Assembly (NCBI GenBank): GCA_021292165.1
Contig: CM037878.1
Span: forward strand, 285,271,744 to 285,335,743
Direction: 5' to 3'
Length of the DNA stretch: 64,000 bases
Origin: Shinisaurus crocodilurus
Lineage: Eukaryota; Chordata; Lepidosauria; Squamata; Shinisauridae
Below, one piece after another: positions 1-9,330 of this stretch; within the stretch, counting starts at the first letter, position 1, and each line of letters opens with the position of its first letter. The position numbers and the translations under genes are program-made. Under the pieces are notes generated by a model that saw only the letters and a list, made by a program, of their open reading frames with translations, was not told where the DNA came from and searched no databases.

Positions 1-103
1 CGATCAGAATCTTGCAAGGTGAGCGAACAACAGCCCTGGTAACCAAAGTTGGAGACTGTGTTTCAAAGCCATGCTACTGTTGGGGTACATTTGGGAGAGC
101 CCT

Positions 104-345
104 GTTATAACAGAAGAAGAGCCCTGCTGGATCAGGCCAAGGGCCCGTCTAGTCCAGCATTCTGTTCACACAGTGGCCAACCAGCTGCCCACAGGATCCC
201 ACGAGCAGGACACGAGTGCAGCAGCACCCTCCCGCCCATGTTCCCCAGCAGCTGGTGCACATAGGCATACTGCCTCTGGAGGTAGCATACAGCCAATCAG
301 GGCTAGTACCCATTGATAACCTTCTCCTCCATGAATTTGTCCAAT
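104..345 (+). repeat. CR1-like LINE 3' fragment, GCCCTGCTGGATCAG type
   Basis: The stretch starts with the AAGAAGAGCCCTGCTGGATCAG-like string and continues through the CAGCATTCTGTTCACACAGTGG and GTTCCCCAGCA motifs to CTCCTCCATGAATTTGTCCAATCC. The same order of motifs recurs more than ten times in the window on both strands. I assign it to the CR1-like non-LTR elements of reptiles from memory of that consensus. It has no coding role here. Confidence 0.65.
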
Positions 346-870
346 CCCCCCCTTTATTTATTTATTTATTTTTATTTCTATATAAAACAAACACATAATA
401 TCAAACATATAACAATTAACAAAACAAAATAGACCTCCGATTTTCTTCTACAGCAAATATAGGTAACAATAATTTTTCTTACTCGATAATCAGAATGAGA
501 AATCTCTTTCTTCCCGTTGTCCCAAATTCACATATTATTCCATAAATCCACAAACAAACAAATCATTATTATCCAGTCTCTACAAAAAGTCAATTAGAGG
601 TTTCCACTCAATAATAAACGCAGATGTTGTCCTTTCTCTGATTAATGATGTAAGTTTGGCCATCTCTGCCAGCTCCAGCATCTTGACCAACCATTCTTCT
701 GTCGTAGGCACTGCTGGACCTTTCCTATTTGTCCAACCCCTTTTAAAGCCCTCCAAATATAAGTTCTCTGTTAGCAGAGTGAGCACATTGGAATTGCCCT
801 GTGGGCCTCTAACCCACGTTTGGTGTATCCCAGTTTCAGGGGACAATAGACTCAGGCAGAGGCTGTAGCT
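346..870 (-). repeat. L1 LINE ORF2 C-terminal fragment and 3' tail
   Basis: On the minus strand, about 846 to 580 reads an L1-ORF2-like end: a PTTEEWLVKMLELAEMAKLT segment, then an IEWKPLIDFL-like close. That matches the usual C terminus of vertebrate L1 ORF2. The A/T-rich part from 346 to 580 would be the 3' untranslated end. The copy is truncated at its 5' side and dead. Confidence 0.6.
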
Positions 871-1499
871 TAGTATATATATACTGATCTAGGGTAAACA
901 TCTGGATTCCTTGAACTGGATCAAAATAAGTAATCTAAAAACAATCCATTGAAAGGGAAGATAGGAGCCAGCTTTATAGTGGTCCATTGGACCATCTGGG
1001 GAAACTCCAGCCCATGGGCCAGAAATAGCCCCGGGCTTCCCCAACTAGCACACAAGCATCTAGCCCACAAACTGTTATCTCTGATCCCTGAGTTACGTAA
1101 GTTAAAAACATTCTTTTTTATTTTGCCATTTCGTAAAAAAAAAAAGGGAAAAAAAAGAAGACCAATCGAAACAACCCATCTCGATGTGAGCGAAACAACT
1201 TCGAAAAGATCCGTGTCATTTTCGAGCTAGCCCCCCTAGCAGAAATTCTTTCTGTTTCAGTAGGTGAAGATTTTTTAATAATTCTGAACAAAGAAGAAAG
1301 GTCAGGAGGGCAAGGTCAGAGGGCCAAATGTACGAAACATGATGTACTCAAATGCCCTGTGCGTACATGTTTATTGGTAGTTTGCCACTAAGTGCCAACC
1401 AAGAGGAAATGTTTACTGCATAACACGGCTAAGCAGATGTTCTCTGAAGTAGACAGCATGGTAGAATATATGGCAAAGGAAATGTGGAATCTGTTCAAA
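871..1499. other. No gene recognised
   Basis: I see no coding exon or named repeat here. There is an A-rich run at 1134-1155 and ordinary A/T-rich sequence around it. Confidence 0.5.
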
Positions 1500-1653
1500 T
1501 AGCAGGGCCATTCATATTCAGAAGCTGCAGTTTGTGCATAATGCAGATTAATAACTGGGACCAGAAGGTCTGAACATACAAGACCAATTCTGACCCGCTT
1601 GCGCTGGCTGCCTGTATGCTTTCGCACCTGATTCAAGGTGCTGGTTTTAAGCT
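1500..1653 (+). repeat. L2-like LINE reverse-transcriptase fragment
   Basis: The text around 1580-1650 (CTTGCGCTGGCTGCCTGTATG, then GATTCAAGGTGCTGGTTTT) corresponds to the L2 reverse-transcriptase tail whose protein reads LHWLPV...FKVLVL. It is a short, mutated fragment broken by the ATT microsatellite that follows. Confidence 0.55.
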
Positions 1654-1661
1654 GCTACTAC

Positions 1662-1707
<46 letters not shown>
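1654..1707. repeat. (ATT)n microsatellite
   Basis: About 17 uninterrupted ATT units. It produces spurious poly-Leu and poly-Tyr open frames, which are not genes. Confidence 0.95.
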
Positions 1708-1710
<3 letters not shown>

Positions 1711-1711
1711 T

Positions 1712-2540
1712 ATTTGTATACTGTGGAGAAAGCCAACACCACAGGATGGGACCATTAAGCAAGTGGCTTCAAAGGGACCCCACCCCACAGGGGGAAGGCG
1801 TCACCCCACCTGACCCAAAAGGCTGCCCCTCAGGGAGGGTGGCAACCCACCTGATTGGCCACCCACCTGATTACGGAGGGAGGGGCTACCTGAAACCCAA
1901 GGTATAAAACACCCTGCGCAAGGGAACTGAGTTGTTGGACCTGATCAGCAATCTTGCCCCATGCTTGGGGTAAGGGAACGAAGGATCGGCAACCCCGGGT
2001 AGCAGAACCCGGCGCGCTCCAGCTAGCTGAAATCACTGGCCGCTTGGGTTGACCGGACCCCGGGAACCCAAGCTGAAATCACTGGCCGCTTGGGTTGACC
2101 GGATCCCCGGGAAACCAAGCTGAAATCACTCACAAGCCACTTGGGTAGACCGGACCTCCGCCGGGAACCCAGCTAGCCGCTTGGGTAGACCGGACCTCCG
2201 CCGGGAACCCAGCTAGCAGCGTGCGGTTGACCGGGCCTCTGCTGGAGCCCGAGCTGAACTAACTAGCTGAGAGCCCTGAAATCACGGTGTCCTTGAGACT
2301 TCTTGCTTGCTACTTTGTACCGTACTGATAAGCTGTATTGCTGGCGTGTGTCTGGGTTTGTGAAGGTAATTTTGTAAATAAACTTGTTTTTATAAAAGAT
2401 GGCTATAAGTTATCCCTTTGTTCTGGGCTAAGGGTGATAGTCGCTGGGGACCTCGGAGAAGGCCCGCCCCAGGACTCGCTACCCCCTTAGCATTGAACCC
2501 GCGCAGAAGACCAGGTTGTCGGTCTTCCACTTATACCACT
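1712..2540 (+). mobile_element. Probable solo LTR or LTR fragment with internal tandem repeats
   Basis: A TATAAAA box lies near 1902, a tandem array of 45-53 bp units follows at about 2027-2265, and an AATAAA signal sits near 2377 ahead of GT-rich sequence. That order (TATA, transcribed region, poly(A) signal, U5-like tail) fits the U3-R-U5 layout of an LTR. No gag, pol or env frame flanks it. The ends are not certain and I found no clear target duplication, so this is a structural guess. Confidence 0.4.
2027..2265. repeat. Diverged tandem repeats, about 45-53 bp x 5
   Basis: Repeated units share TTGGGTTGACCGGA or TTGGGTAGACCGGA followed by CCGGGAACCCA. The two middle units are almost identical. 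The array lies inside the LTR-like region. Confidence 0.85.
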
Positions 2541-2629
2541 CCACATCGAGCGGATTCCGGAGTGGTGAACAGTAAAAAGACAAAAACAGATAAAAGAAAC
2601 AAAAACAACACATAAAAAACAAAGTAACA

Positions 2630-2900
2630 ATTACATTGGTGGTTGGAGAGCAGAGAAGGCTTCCTGGAACAAGGAGGTTTTCAGCAGGCGCCGAAAGCAG
2701 CATAATGTTGGAGCCTGCCTGACCTCCAGAGGCTGGGAGTTCCACAGAAATGGAGCCACCACACTGAAGGCTCTTCTCCTGGTGGACTCCAATCGGGCCA
2801 CAGGTCCACGAGGAACCACCAGGAGCATGCCATCTGATGACCTCAGCGACCAGGCAGGTTGGTATGGAAGGAGGCACTCCCTCAGGTAACCTGGTCCCAA
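2630..2900 (-). repeat. L2 LINE ORF2 C-terminal fragment
   Basis: The minus strand encodes a segment with RRAFSVVAPFLWNSQPLEVR followed by an FRRLLKT...F motif. This is the typical end of the vertebrate L2/CR1 reverse-transcriptase ORF. It is a truncated relic. Confidence 0.75.
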
Positions 2901-3175
2901 GTTGTATAAAGCCCTATACGACCTGGGACTGCAATACCTGACGGAACACCTCTCCCAACTTAAATCTACCCGGACACTACGTTCTGTGTCTGAGGCCTTC
3001 CTCCGAGTGCCACCTCCAAGGGGGGTGGTAAGAGGGAGAGGGCCTTCTCAGTGGTGACCCCTCCATTATGGAACGATCTCCCCACTGAGGCCCGCCTGGC
3101 ACCAACTCTACGTATCCTTTCAGCACCAGGTTAAGACTGCCCTTTATTCACCGGCATTTAATGGCATATGATGGG
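2895..3175 (+). repeat. L2 LINE 3' ORF fragment, opposite orientation
   Basis: Plus-strand sequence carries the same L2 end (GGGCCTTCTCAGTGGTGACC, then CCATTATGGAACGATCTCCC), mutated and frame-broken. It meets the minus-strand L2 copy head to head. Confidence 0.65.
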
Positions 3176-3184
3176 ACATGTCAG

Positions 3185-3307
3185 CAGGGATGGGGACTCC
3201 GACTCCAGGACTCGACTCGTGAGTCGGACTGAGTCCCCCCCCCTGACTCTAGTCCCACTCGAGTCCCTATATTTTCAATGGGACTCGAGACTCGACTCGG
3301 GACTCGC
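3185..3307 (+). mobile_element. Partial copy of the ACTCG-rich hAT-like element
   Basis: It begins with the CAGGGATG terminus and runs through a block dense in ACTCG and CGAGT words, nearly collinear with 24500-24615. It stops abruptly where LINE sequence begins. The right end is missing, so no target duplication can be checked. Confidence 0.75.
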
Positions 3308-4351
3308 AACAAAACAAGAGCAACATATGGAAAGCTTTTTAATCTCAGCAGGCTGAAAGCAAAAAGTAAGGTAATTACAACCTCCGTTGTGGAACTTCAG
3401 TATGCTGATGATAATGTGGTCTCCGCACATTCAGAGGATGATCTCCAAACTATCCTAAATGCTTTTGCAGAAGCATACGGAAAACTTGGTCTCTCACTTA
3501 ACATCAAAAAAACCAAAGTGCTTCATCAGCAAGTGCAAGCCAATCCTTTGGTGATGCCATCTACCCAGCTTGGCGGGACAATACTGGAAAATGTCGATCA
3601 TTTTCTCTATCTTGGCAGCTATCTTTCTGTTACAGCTAACATCGACAGTGAAATCCAGCATCGTCTGAGCTCCGCAAGTGCCGCATTTTCTCGAATGAAA
3701 CATAGAGTGTTCGAGGATCGGGATATTTGTAAGAAGACCAAAACACTGGTTTATGAAGCCATTGTATTACCAACTTTATTGTATGCCTGCGAAACATGGA
3801 CTATCTATAAACGTCACTTCCACCTCCTTGAAAGGTTTCATCAACGTTGCCTCCGGAAAATCCTGCAAATTACTTGGGAAGATAGGCGAACAAATGTCAG
3901 TGTACTGGAAGAAGCAAAGACTATTAGCATTGAAAAAATGATCCTTCAACGCCAACTTCAGTGGACCGGTCATGTTGTTCGAATGCCTGACTGCCGTCTC
4001 CCAAAGCAGTTACTTTACTCCCAACTCAAGGATGGAAAGCGGAATATCGGTGGTCAATATAAGAGGTTTAAAGATGTTCATAAGGCTAATCTAAAAAATG
4101 CAATATAAACATCGAAAACTGGGAAGCTCTGGCCCATGAACGATCTAAATGGAGGTTGGCCTTTCACAAGGGTTCCATGGACTAATTGAAGAAGCCCGAG
4201 TGCAAGGTGAAAGGGAGAAACGTGCTAAGCGAAAAGCACGTCAAATGAATCCTTTACAGGACCATCTTCCATCTGGTAACCTGTGTCCTCACTGTGGGAA
4301 GCTGTGTGGATCTAGAATTGGCCTCCACAGTCACTTACGGACCCATCGCTA
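3308..4351 (+). repeat. Non-LTR retrotransposon ORF2 fragment (RT end plus C2H2 finger), broken
   Basis: An open frame to 4108 shows a reverse-transcriptase core with LQYADDN (the catalytic YADD box), LNIKKTKVL and YLGSYL, then a thumb-like region with LYACETW and GHVVRMPD. After a frame change near 4095-4110 and further stops, the element ends with a C2H2 knuckle, CPHCGKLCG...LHSHLRTH (about 4279-4349). The family is a non-LTR element whose reverse transcriptase ends in a zinc finger; I cannot fix the clade. It is 5' truncated and inactive. Confidence 0.8.
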
Positions 4352-4965
4352 GAGTCTACACAATCTTCTTTAGAATTTCCTCCTTTTATCCCGGAAGACA
4401 ATCTTACTCGGTCACGAGTGATCGCCTGATGATTAACAGCAGTTCCGATTGGCCATGGCTGCTGCTGGACTGGACTGGCTTTCTCTTCCGGCCTCTTGAG
4501 TTGGTCGGTCTGAAGGTCTCTCTCTCTCTCTCTCTCTGTCACAGAGATACACCCTCTCTGCTGCATTCCTGCCTGGGGCTGGAGCCAAGCCGTCTTTCTC
4601 CTCCCCCATCCTTGCACTTCCCCCCTACTTCCCTCTCCGTCAGCCCCCGCATCATCGGCAAAAGCACGTTCCCTACAAAACATGGGGCTGAGGATGAATC
4701 GCGACCCCAGACAAAAAGAAGCATGAGGGCAGGATCCGGGGCCGCCGCTTGGGGGTTGCTCCCAGGCAGGCGGAGCGCGTGCAAGAGTGCCCAGGCGCGG
4801 GTGAGAGGAGGCGCTTGTCTGTGCGTGGGAGCCCAAGAGATATTGGGGAGGGGATCCTCCTCCTCACGACTCAGGGGTCTGGTTCATTTATTTCCACTGT
4901 GGGGAACAAAAGCAAACCCTGCTGCCCCTTTGAAGGGCTCCGGAGAACGGGGGATAGCAGTGAGT
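4352..4965. other. GC-rich stretch without recognised gene
   Basis: It contains a (TC)n run at about 4519-4538 and rather C/G-rich sequence at 4550-4900. Several long open frames overlap here on both strands, but none resembles a known protein and they are best explained by base composition. Confidence 0.5.
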
Positions 4966-5117
4966 CGAAGGGTGCAATCCTAGCAATGTTCAGACGGGGG
5001 GGGGGGGGAAGTCCCTACAAAAAAAGTCCTAGCATAGTTGGCTGGGGGCATGCTGAAGAGTTTTTGTAGGACTTCTTTTCTGTCTAAACATGCATAGGAT
5101 TGCACTCTTTTAAAGCT
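4966..5117. mobile_element. Palindromic MITE, type B (GCAATCCTA ends)
   Basis: The outer arms read GGGTGCAATCCTA and, in reverse, TAGGATTGCACTC. Inner arms pair AAAAGTCCTA with TAGGACTT, around a core with GCTGGGGGCATGCTGA. A G-run interrupts the left arm. Confidence 0.65.
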
Positions 5118-5205
5118 GCAATCCTATTAGCCTGATAGACATGGGAGTAAGCCCCCTTGAACTCAGTGGGTCTTCTTACTTCTGAGTAGACATGCATGCA
5201 ATCAT
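5118..5205. mobile_element. Palindromic MITE, type C (AAGTAAG...CCATTGA core), partial
   Basis: It reads TGCAATCCTATTAGCC, GGGAGTAAGCCCCCTTGAACTC, GTGGGTCTTCTTACTTCTGAG and ATGCATGCAATC, an imperfect palindrome that recurs near 13180, 14010 and 14290. It shares the outer CAATCCTA word with type B elements. Confidence 0.55.
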
Positions 5206-5483
5206 AATTTTATGGAGGAAATAAGTCTCTGAGGAAGCACAGTGAATTGGGGTGGGGCTTAATAATGTTAAGTTCCTGGCGCGGATATTTATTTTTTCCC
5301 CCCACGTTGTTGTTAAGTTAAAATGGGGCCTCGGGCTAGGCGGGGAAAGTAGAGTAAAGAGAGGCAAGCTTTAGGCTCTGCACTTTCCTCGCCAGCCGTC
5401 TCCATGGCAGCGTGGCCTTCTCCAAGCTAAAGCGCTTTCCTGAGTGGCTAGAGCAGTGTTCTCCAACCTTGGGTCCCCAGCAT

Positions 5484-5650
5484 GTTTATTTATTAATTTA
5501 TTTATTTATTATATTTATACCCTGCCTTTTCCCCTCTTGCAAGGAACCCAAGGCAGTTTACATAATCCTCCTCCTCCACTCCATTTTATCCTCACAACAA
5601 CCCTGTGAGGTAGGTTAGGCTGAGAGTCAGTGACTGGCCCAAAGTCAGTT
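5484..5650 (-). repeat. CORE-SINE (MIR-like), partial, minus strand
   Basis: It shows the A/T tail, GCAAGGAACCCAAGGCAG and the core ACCCTGTGAGGTAGGTTAGG, then loses the tRNA-like head. The core resembles the MIR core (its reverse contains ACCTCACAGGGTTGTTGTGAGG). Confidence 0.85.
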
Positions 5651-5714
5651 GTAGGACTTTTCCCTTTCTAAATATGCATAGGATTGCGCGCATGGCCAAC
5701 CTAGTTCTTCTTCT

Positions 5715-6165
5715 TCTTCTTGTTCCTCTCCTACCGGAGGTTGGGCATCATCATCGCTAGGCTGTCTTTAGATACGGCCCCTCTAAACCATGATACTGTA
5801 TTGCCCCAGACCCATTCTCTAAGGTTTTTCAGCCAAGACCTTCTTTTTCCTACACTTCTTTTCCCATTCATTTTACCTTGAATAATCAGCTGCAAGAGTC
5901 TATATTTCTCATTTCTCATTATATGACCGAAATATTCTAATGTTCTGTGTTTTAGGATTTCCTGGTCTTTATACGTTCTCTTTAATACTTCTTCTTTGGT
6001 CGCCCACTTGGTCCAAGCAATTTGTAACATCTTGCGATAAATCCACATTTCAAGTGCTTCTATCTTCTTCTTTTTTAACGGTAGTCTGTGTTAAAGTCCA
6101 CGATTCCATGCCGTGCAGTAGAACTGGGGGATACATAACACCCTACAATGCACAATCGCAAGGCT
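5715..6165 (-). repeat. Bov-B (RTE) LINE reverse-transcriptase C-terminal fragment
   Basis: The minus-strand frame 6048-5731 reads the Bov-B end: MWIYRKMLQIAW, KEEVLKR, LEYFGHIMRNEKYRLLQLII and GKRSVGKRR, closing with SLAMMMPNLR. Sequence further 5' to about 6165 continues the element with disruptions. Bov-B elements are abundant in squamates, which supports the host call. Confidence 0.85.
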
Positions 6166-6189
6166 AAGTTTAAGTTTAACCCTAGTTTA

Positions 6190-6355
6190 TAGATTTCATA
6201 GATCTATAGAGTTGGAAGGGGCCTACAAGGCCATCGAGTCCAACCCGCTGCTCAATGCAGGAAACTAGAGGAGGGGGTCTCCCATCCAAGTAATAACCAG
6301 GCCTGACCCTGCTTAGCTTTCCACGGTCAGACAAGCTGCAGGAATCGAACCAGGG
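6190..6355 (-). repeat. Chimeric 5S rRNA-head / CR1-tail SINE, minus strand
   Basis: The reverse strand carries GCTAAGCAGGGTCAGGCCTG and TTACTTGGATGGGAGACC, the internal promoter region of 5S rRNA. That head is followed by GGTTGGACTCGATGGCC and CCCCTTCCAACTCTA, the 3' tail of CR1. Same layout as 16641-16807 and 52308-52473. Confidence 0.8.
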
Positions 6356-6536
6356 ATCTTCTGCGTGTAACATCTCTCCCCCCCCCCCCCGTCCCCCGAA
6401 TTTGGCAGCATGAGGTTTTTAATCAGGCCTTGCATTTTTTCTTGTTGATTGTTTAAAAATGGCTTTTCGACAGATATATGTTTCTCTCTGTGTTGTATGT
6501 TTATATGTTTGTATGCATATGGTTTTTTGGTGCGTA

Positions 6537-6772
6537 CAGTAATACCTTGGATTGCAAGTAACTTGGTTTGGTAGCGTTTTGCAGGACAAGCAAATGTTTA
6601 AATATTTATTTCATATTTTTTTTACTTGATATACAAGCGACGTCTTGCAATACAAGTACTGTAGTACGGCTTAAATTAAAAATCTCTGTACAAATTTTTT
6701 TTGGGGGGGGGATTTCGTTTTGATATAAGAGTGTTTTGGATTACTACAAGCACGTTGCCGGAACGAATTATG
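6537..6772 (+). mobile_element. Tigger-like MITE, right end truncated
   Basis: The left end reads CAGTAATACCTTGGATTGCAA directly after a TA. The inner body is the same as in the copies at 39189, 52973 and 58148, but the right terminus is lost after GGAACGAATTATG. Confidence 0.75.
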
Positions 6773-6959
6773 ATCTTTGTAAACTGCCCCGAGAGCTTTT
6801 GGCTCTTGGGCAGGTCTAGAAATTTCATACATGAAGCGAATGAGCACGCTGTGCCTTTAAAAGAAGAGGGCAAAGCAGCAGACAACCAGGGTGTAACCGG
6901 CTCAGCAAACAACTGAACAGCTATACTAAAAACTTGCAAGCTGAAGGGCAGGGAAGAAA

Positions 6960-7326
6960 GTGGGCGGGACTGATTTACCCGTGTGGGCGTTAGCCACTGT
7001 TTATGTGACTAACACCCAGCCAGGGGAGTGGGGAGGAAATACTGAAAATGCTGCGCAGCCGCCTTGCCTCCCAGGAATCTGACTTTCTCCCCCCCCTCCC
7101 AGAAAAAAAAGTTTGTTGCCAGAAGAGAGGACAGAGACTAAAACAACAACAACACTCCACACTTCCGCCGCACCTGCTGTAACCTGCATCTGAGCCCTGC
7201 AGGCAGCCGTAGAGGTGTGTGTGAGCCACTGCCCAGCAGCGGAGAGGGAGAAGCCAGCCCCACCGATCGCCACAACAACACCCATCATCCAGGAGACCTC
7301 TCCCGTGGGTCTGGAGCGGGGGCAAG
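6960..7326 (+). promoter_or_regulatory. KCTD14: Likely KCTD14 promoter and 5' UTR region
   Basis: The 370 bp before the proposed start codon are unique sequence. They hold a GC box (GGGCGGGAC at about 6962) and become CpG-richer towards the start. No TATA box stands out. The transcription start cannot be placed from sequence alone. Confidence 0.4.
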
Positions 7327-7386
7327 ATGAGCATTTCGCCGGAGCCGAGGTCCCTGGGGAAACCAATCGTGAGCAATCTGCAAACG
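7327..7386 (+). CDS. KCTD14: KCTD14 coding exon 1 (proposed)
   Basis: The start codon at 7327 has an A at -3 (GGCAAG ATG A). The exon encodes 20 residues, MSISPEPRSLGKPIVSNLQT, and ends at a good donor, ACG|GTAAGC, in phase 0. The phase matches exon 2 exactly. The N-terminal leader is not conserved in this family, so this exon rests on the start context, the donor and the phase, not on homology. Confidence 0.6.
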
Positions 7387-7455
7387 GTAAGCCGCCACCA
7401 GGTTACGGGCACTGCCTTTCCAGGGCTGCCCAAAACAGTTTGGCGGGGTGGTGGT

Positions 7456-7545
7456 GGTGGTGGTTGGGGAGACCGTAGCTCAGCGACAGAGCACTGGGTT
7501 TGCATGCAGAGAGGGTCCCGGCCGGGTCCAGTCGCCACCGGCATC
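7456..7545 (+). repeat. tRNA-Ala-derived SINE head
   Basis: It reads ACCGTAGCTCAGCGACAGAGC, then TTTGCATGCAGA and a damaged B box (CCGGGTCCAGTC). This is a decayed tRNA-Ala(TGC)-like head of the SINE seen better at 48424-48594, not a tRNA gene. Confidence 0.6.
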
Positions 7546-7914
7546 TCTGGCTAAAAAGGGGCCAGGTGGCAAACGAGGCGGAAAGGAAGACCTCTCTCTG
7601 CCCCGATCAGAGCAGGCATGGGCCAAAGGCGTGACGACTCTTCGAGGGCAGCTTCGTGTGACAGAAGAGCCTGTCTCTCGGGGTAAAGACAGGCGTGCGC
7701 CCTGTTCACATGCGCAATGAGCATGTCGGGGGAGTTGGGAGCATGCCTGCTCATCCCGGCGCTAGCCTCCACACGTTCAAAAGGACCTGTACGGTGCGTG
7801 CGTGTGTACACTGAAACGCGCCCCAGCGCGCGCCATCGGATACCCTAGGGCAAGGGTGTGGTGGGAACTCCTTCAGACCGAGGGCCGAATTTCAGTCTCT
7901 GAGAAGCTCTAGGC

Positions 7915-8049
7915 CAGTGTTCTCCAACCTTGGGTCCCCAGATGTTTTTGGCCTACAACTCCCAGCATGCCCCAGCCAGCTACGCTGGCTGGGGCATGCT
8001 GGGAGTTGTAGGCCAAAAACATCTGGGGACCCAAGGTTGGAGAACACTG
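7915..8049. mobile_element. Palindromic hAT-type MITE, type A, perfect 8-bp TSD
   Basis: The 135-bp element starts CAGTGTTCTCCAACC and ends GGTTGGAGAACACTG, and is almost a perfect palindrome. The duplication CTCTAGGC flanks it at 7907-7914 and 8050-8057. Each arm carries CCTACAACTCCCAGCATGCC, which resembles the ZNF143/STAF site. It lies in the KCTD14 intron. Confidence 0.9.
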
Positions 8050-8058
8050 CTCTAGGCG

Positions 8059-8188
8059 CTGGGCTCTCCAACCTTGGAGATGTTGCTGGACTACAGCTCC
8101 CAGAATCCCTTGCCGTTAGCCATGCTGGCTGGGTATGCTGGGAGCTGTAGGCCAGCAACATCTGGGGACCCAAGGCTGGAGAGCCCTG
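8059..8188. mobile_element. Second palindromic MITE, older, next to the first
   Basis: The arms read GGGCTCTCCAACC and GGCTGGAGAGCCCTG, with a core of GGACTACAGCTCCCAGAATCC and its inverse. The flanks CTCTAGGC and CTCTAGGG relate it to the target of the neighbouring 7915 copy. Confidence 0.8.
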
Positions 8189-8195
8189 CTCTAGG

Positions 8196-8198
<3 letters not shown>

Positions 8199-8256
<58 letters not shown>
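8199..8256. repeat. (TG)n(AG)n compound microsatellite
   Basis: About 16 TG units followed directly by about 13 AG units, in the KCTD14 intron. Confidence 0.95.
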
Positions 8257-8702
8257 TCCAGCTGTGGGCGGAGCCAAAGACAAAAGGGGCATGGCCAAAA
8301 CACCAGCCTATTTTTTTAGCTCAAAAGCACTTACTACCGGTAAGTAAGGAGAGGCATTTCGTCCTTTTAGAATGGGTATGGGTGTATGGGTGTGTGTGTG
8401 TGTGTGTGTGTGTGGAAACTGCACAAAAGTTGGGAAAACAACAAACGATTGGTGGTCAGGGGAAAGAGGGTGGGGCCAGGTGGCTGGATTTGACCCATGG
8501 GCCTTGAGGTCCTGCCCGAAGGAATGGATGGTTTAAGATTGCCTGTGCACGTTCCAGTGCACCTGAACATGGCCTCTGTGCACACGGGGCCCTTGAACAT
8601 GTGGCAGTTGGAGATGGGGACCAGCAAGCACAATCCTGACTCTTCCTCACCACCAGCATTGTGAATCCCTGGATGAATTCCTGAACTGGGATTATCGGGA
8701 AG
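8257..8702. other. KCTD14 intron, nothing recognised except a (GT)n run
   Basis: There is a GT microsatellite at about 8390-8413. The rest is unique-looking sequence with no exon signal. Confidence 0.5.
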
Positions 8703-8890
8703 GCTGGTGACTCCTATGTTCGTGGGGCTCCTTATCCGTTGCAGGCAGCTGTTATCTTGAGCTTCATGGGAGCTATCCATGGTGGTGAACTTGTTTTGGG
8801 GATGGAGTACAGCACCACGGATAGCTCTTATAAAGCTCAGGATAACAGCTGCAACGGATAAGAAGCCCCACTGACATTGGAGAGTGTGGT
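8703..8890. mobile_element. Long palindromic element, type D
   Basis: The left arm has TGGGGCTCCTTATCCGTTGCA and GGAGCTATCCATGGTG. The right arm is the inverse, CACCACGGATAGCTC and GCAACGGATAAGAAGCCCCA. Related copies lie at 10995-11158 and 45763-45966. I do not recognise the family. Confidence 0.75.
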
Positions 8891-9064
8891 GGAGGTGTTT
8901 TGAACACACATTTCTTGCATTCTGTGGCATTTGTTTGCAGGGCAGATAATGCATATCCAAATCACTTCCACCACATTTAGAAGGTCTGTCTGTCTGTCTC
9001 TGTCCTGAGCCAGGCTGCCTTAACTTTAGTTTACAGAATGGTTTCCCACATGGCTTTCTGAAGA

Positions 9065-9211
9065 CACACTGGGCCGGCTCACCTGTAACAGCAAACTGTG
9101 GTTTGGTCATTCATGCTTGGGTACTTTCAGCCAAACCATGGTTGGCTGATTGTACCCAAGCATGAATGACCAAACCATGGTTTGCTGTGATGTGTGAACT
9201 GGCCCAGTGTG
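9065..9211. mobile_element. Palindromic element with CACACTGGGCC ends
   Basis: The ends CACACTGGGCC and GGCCCAGTGTG are perfect inverses. Inner arms pair GGTCATTCATGCTTGGGTAC with GTACCCAAGCATGAATGACC around CAAACCATGG repeats. I saw no clear target duplication. Confidence 0.75.
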
Positions 9212-9239
9212 CCTGATTGTTGTCATATCTACACTACAA

Positions 9240-9330
9240 ACTAGTTTAGCCATTATTTATTTATTTATGTATTTAATACATTTTAATACCGCCCAATAGC
9301 CAAAGCTCTCTGGGCGGTTTACAACATTCC
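9240..9330 (-). repeat. L2/CR1-type 3' tail fragment
   Basis: TTTATTTATTTATG is followed by ATACCGCCCAATAGCCAAAGC and TCTGGGCGGTTTACAAC, a common LINE/SINE tail in lizards, here in reverse orientation. Confidence 0.5.

Noticed and set aside
1616..1907. Open frames with long Leu or Tyr runs
   Set aside because: They are translations of the (ATT)n microsatellite.
3278..4108. A functional reverse-transcriptase gene
   Set aside because: The frame lacks the endonuclease and most of the RT, and is broken before the C-terminal zinc finger, so it is a LINE relic.
4294..4983. 229-residue plus-strand and 174-residue minus-strand open frames
   Set aside because: Overlapping frames in GC-rich sequence, one starting inside a LINE finger, with no recognisable domain or splice support.
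1..7000. NDUFC2 upstream of KCTD14
   Set aside because: Human synteny would predict it nearby, but I found no exon resembling it within the window.
8367..9110. 247-residue minus-strand open frame
   Set aside because: It crosses a microsatellite and a palindromic element, has no recognisable domain, and is antisense to the KCTD14 intron.
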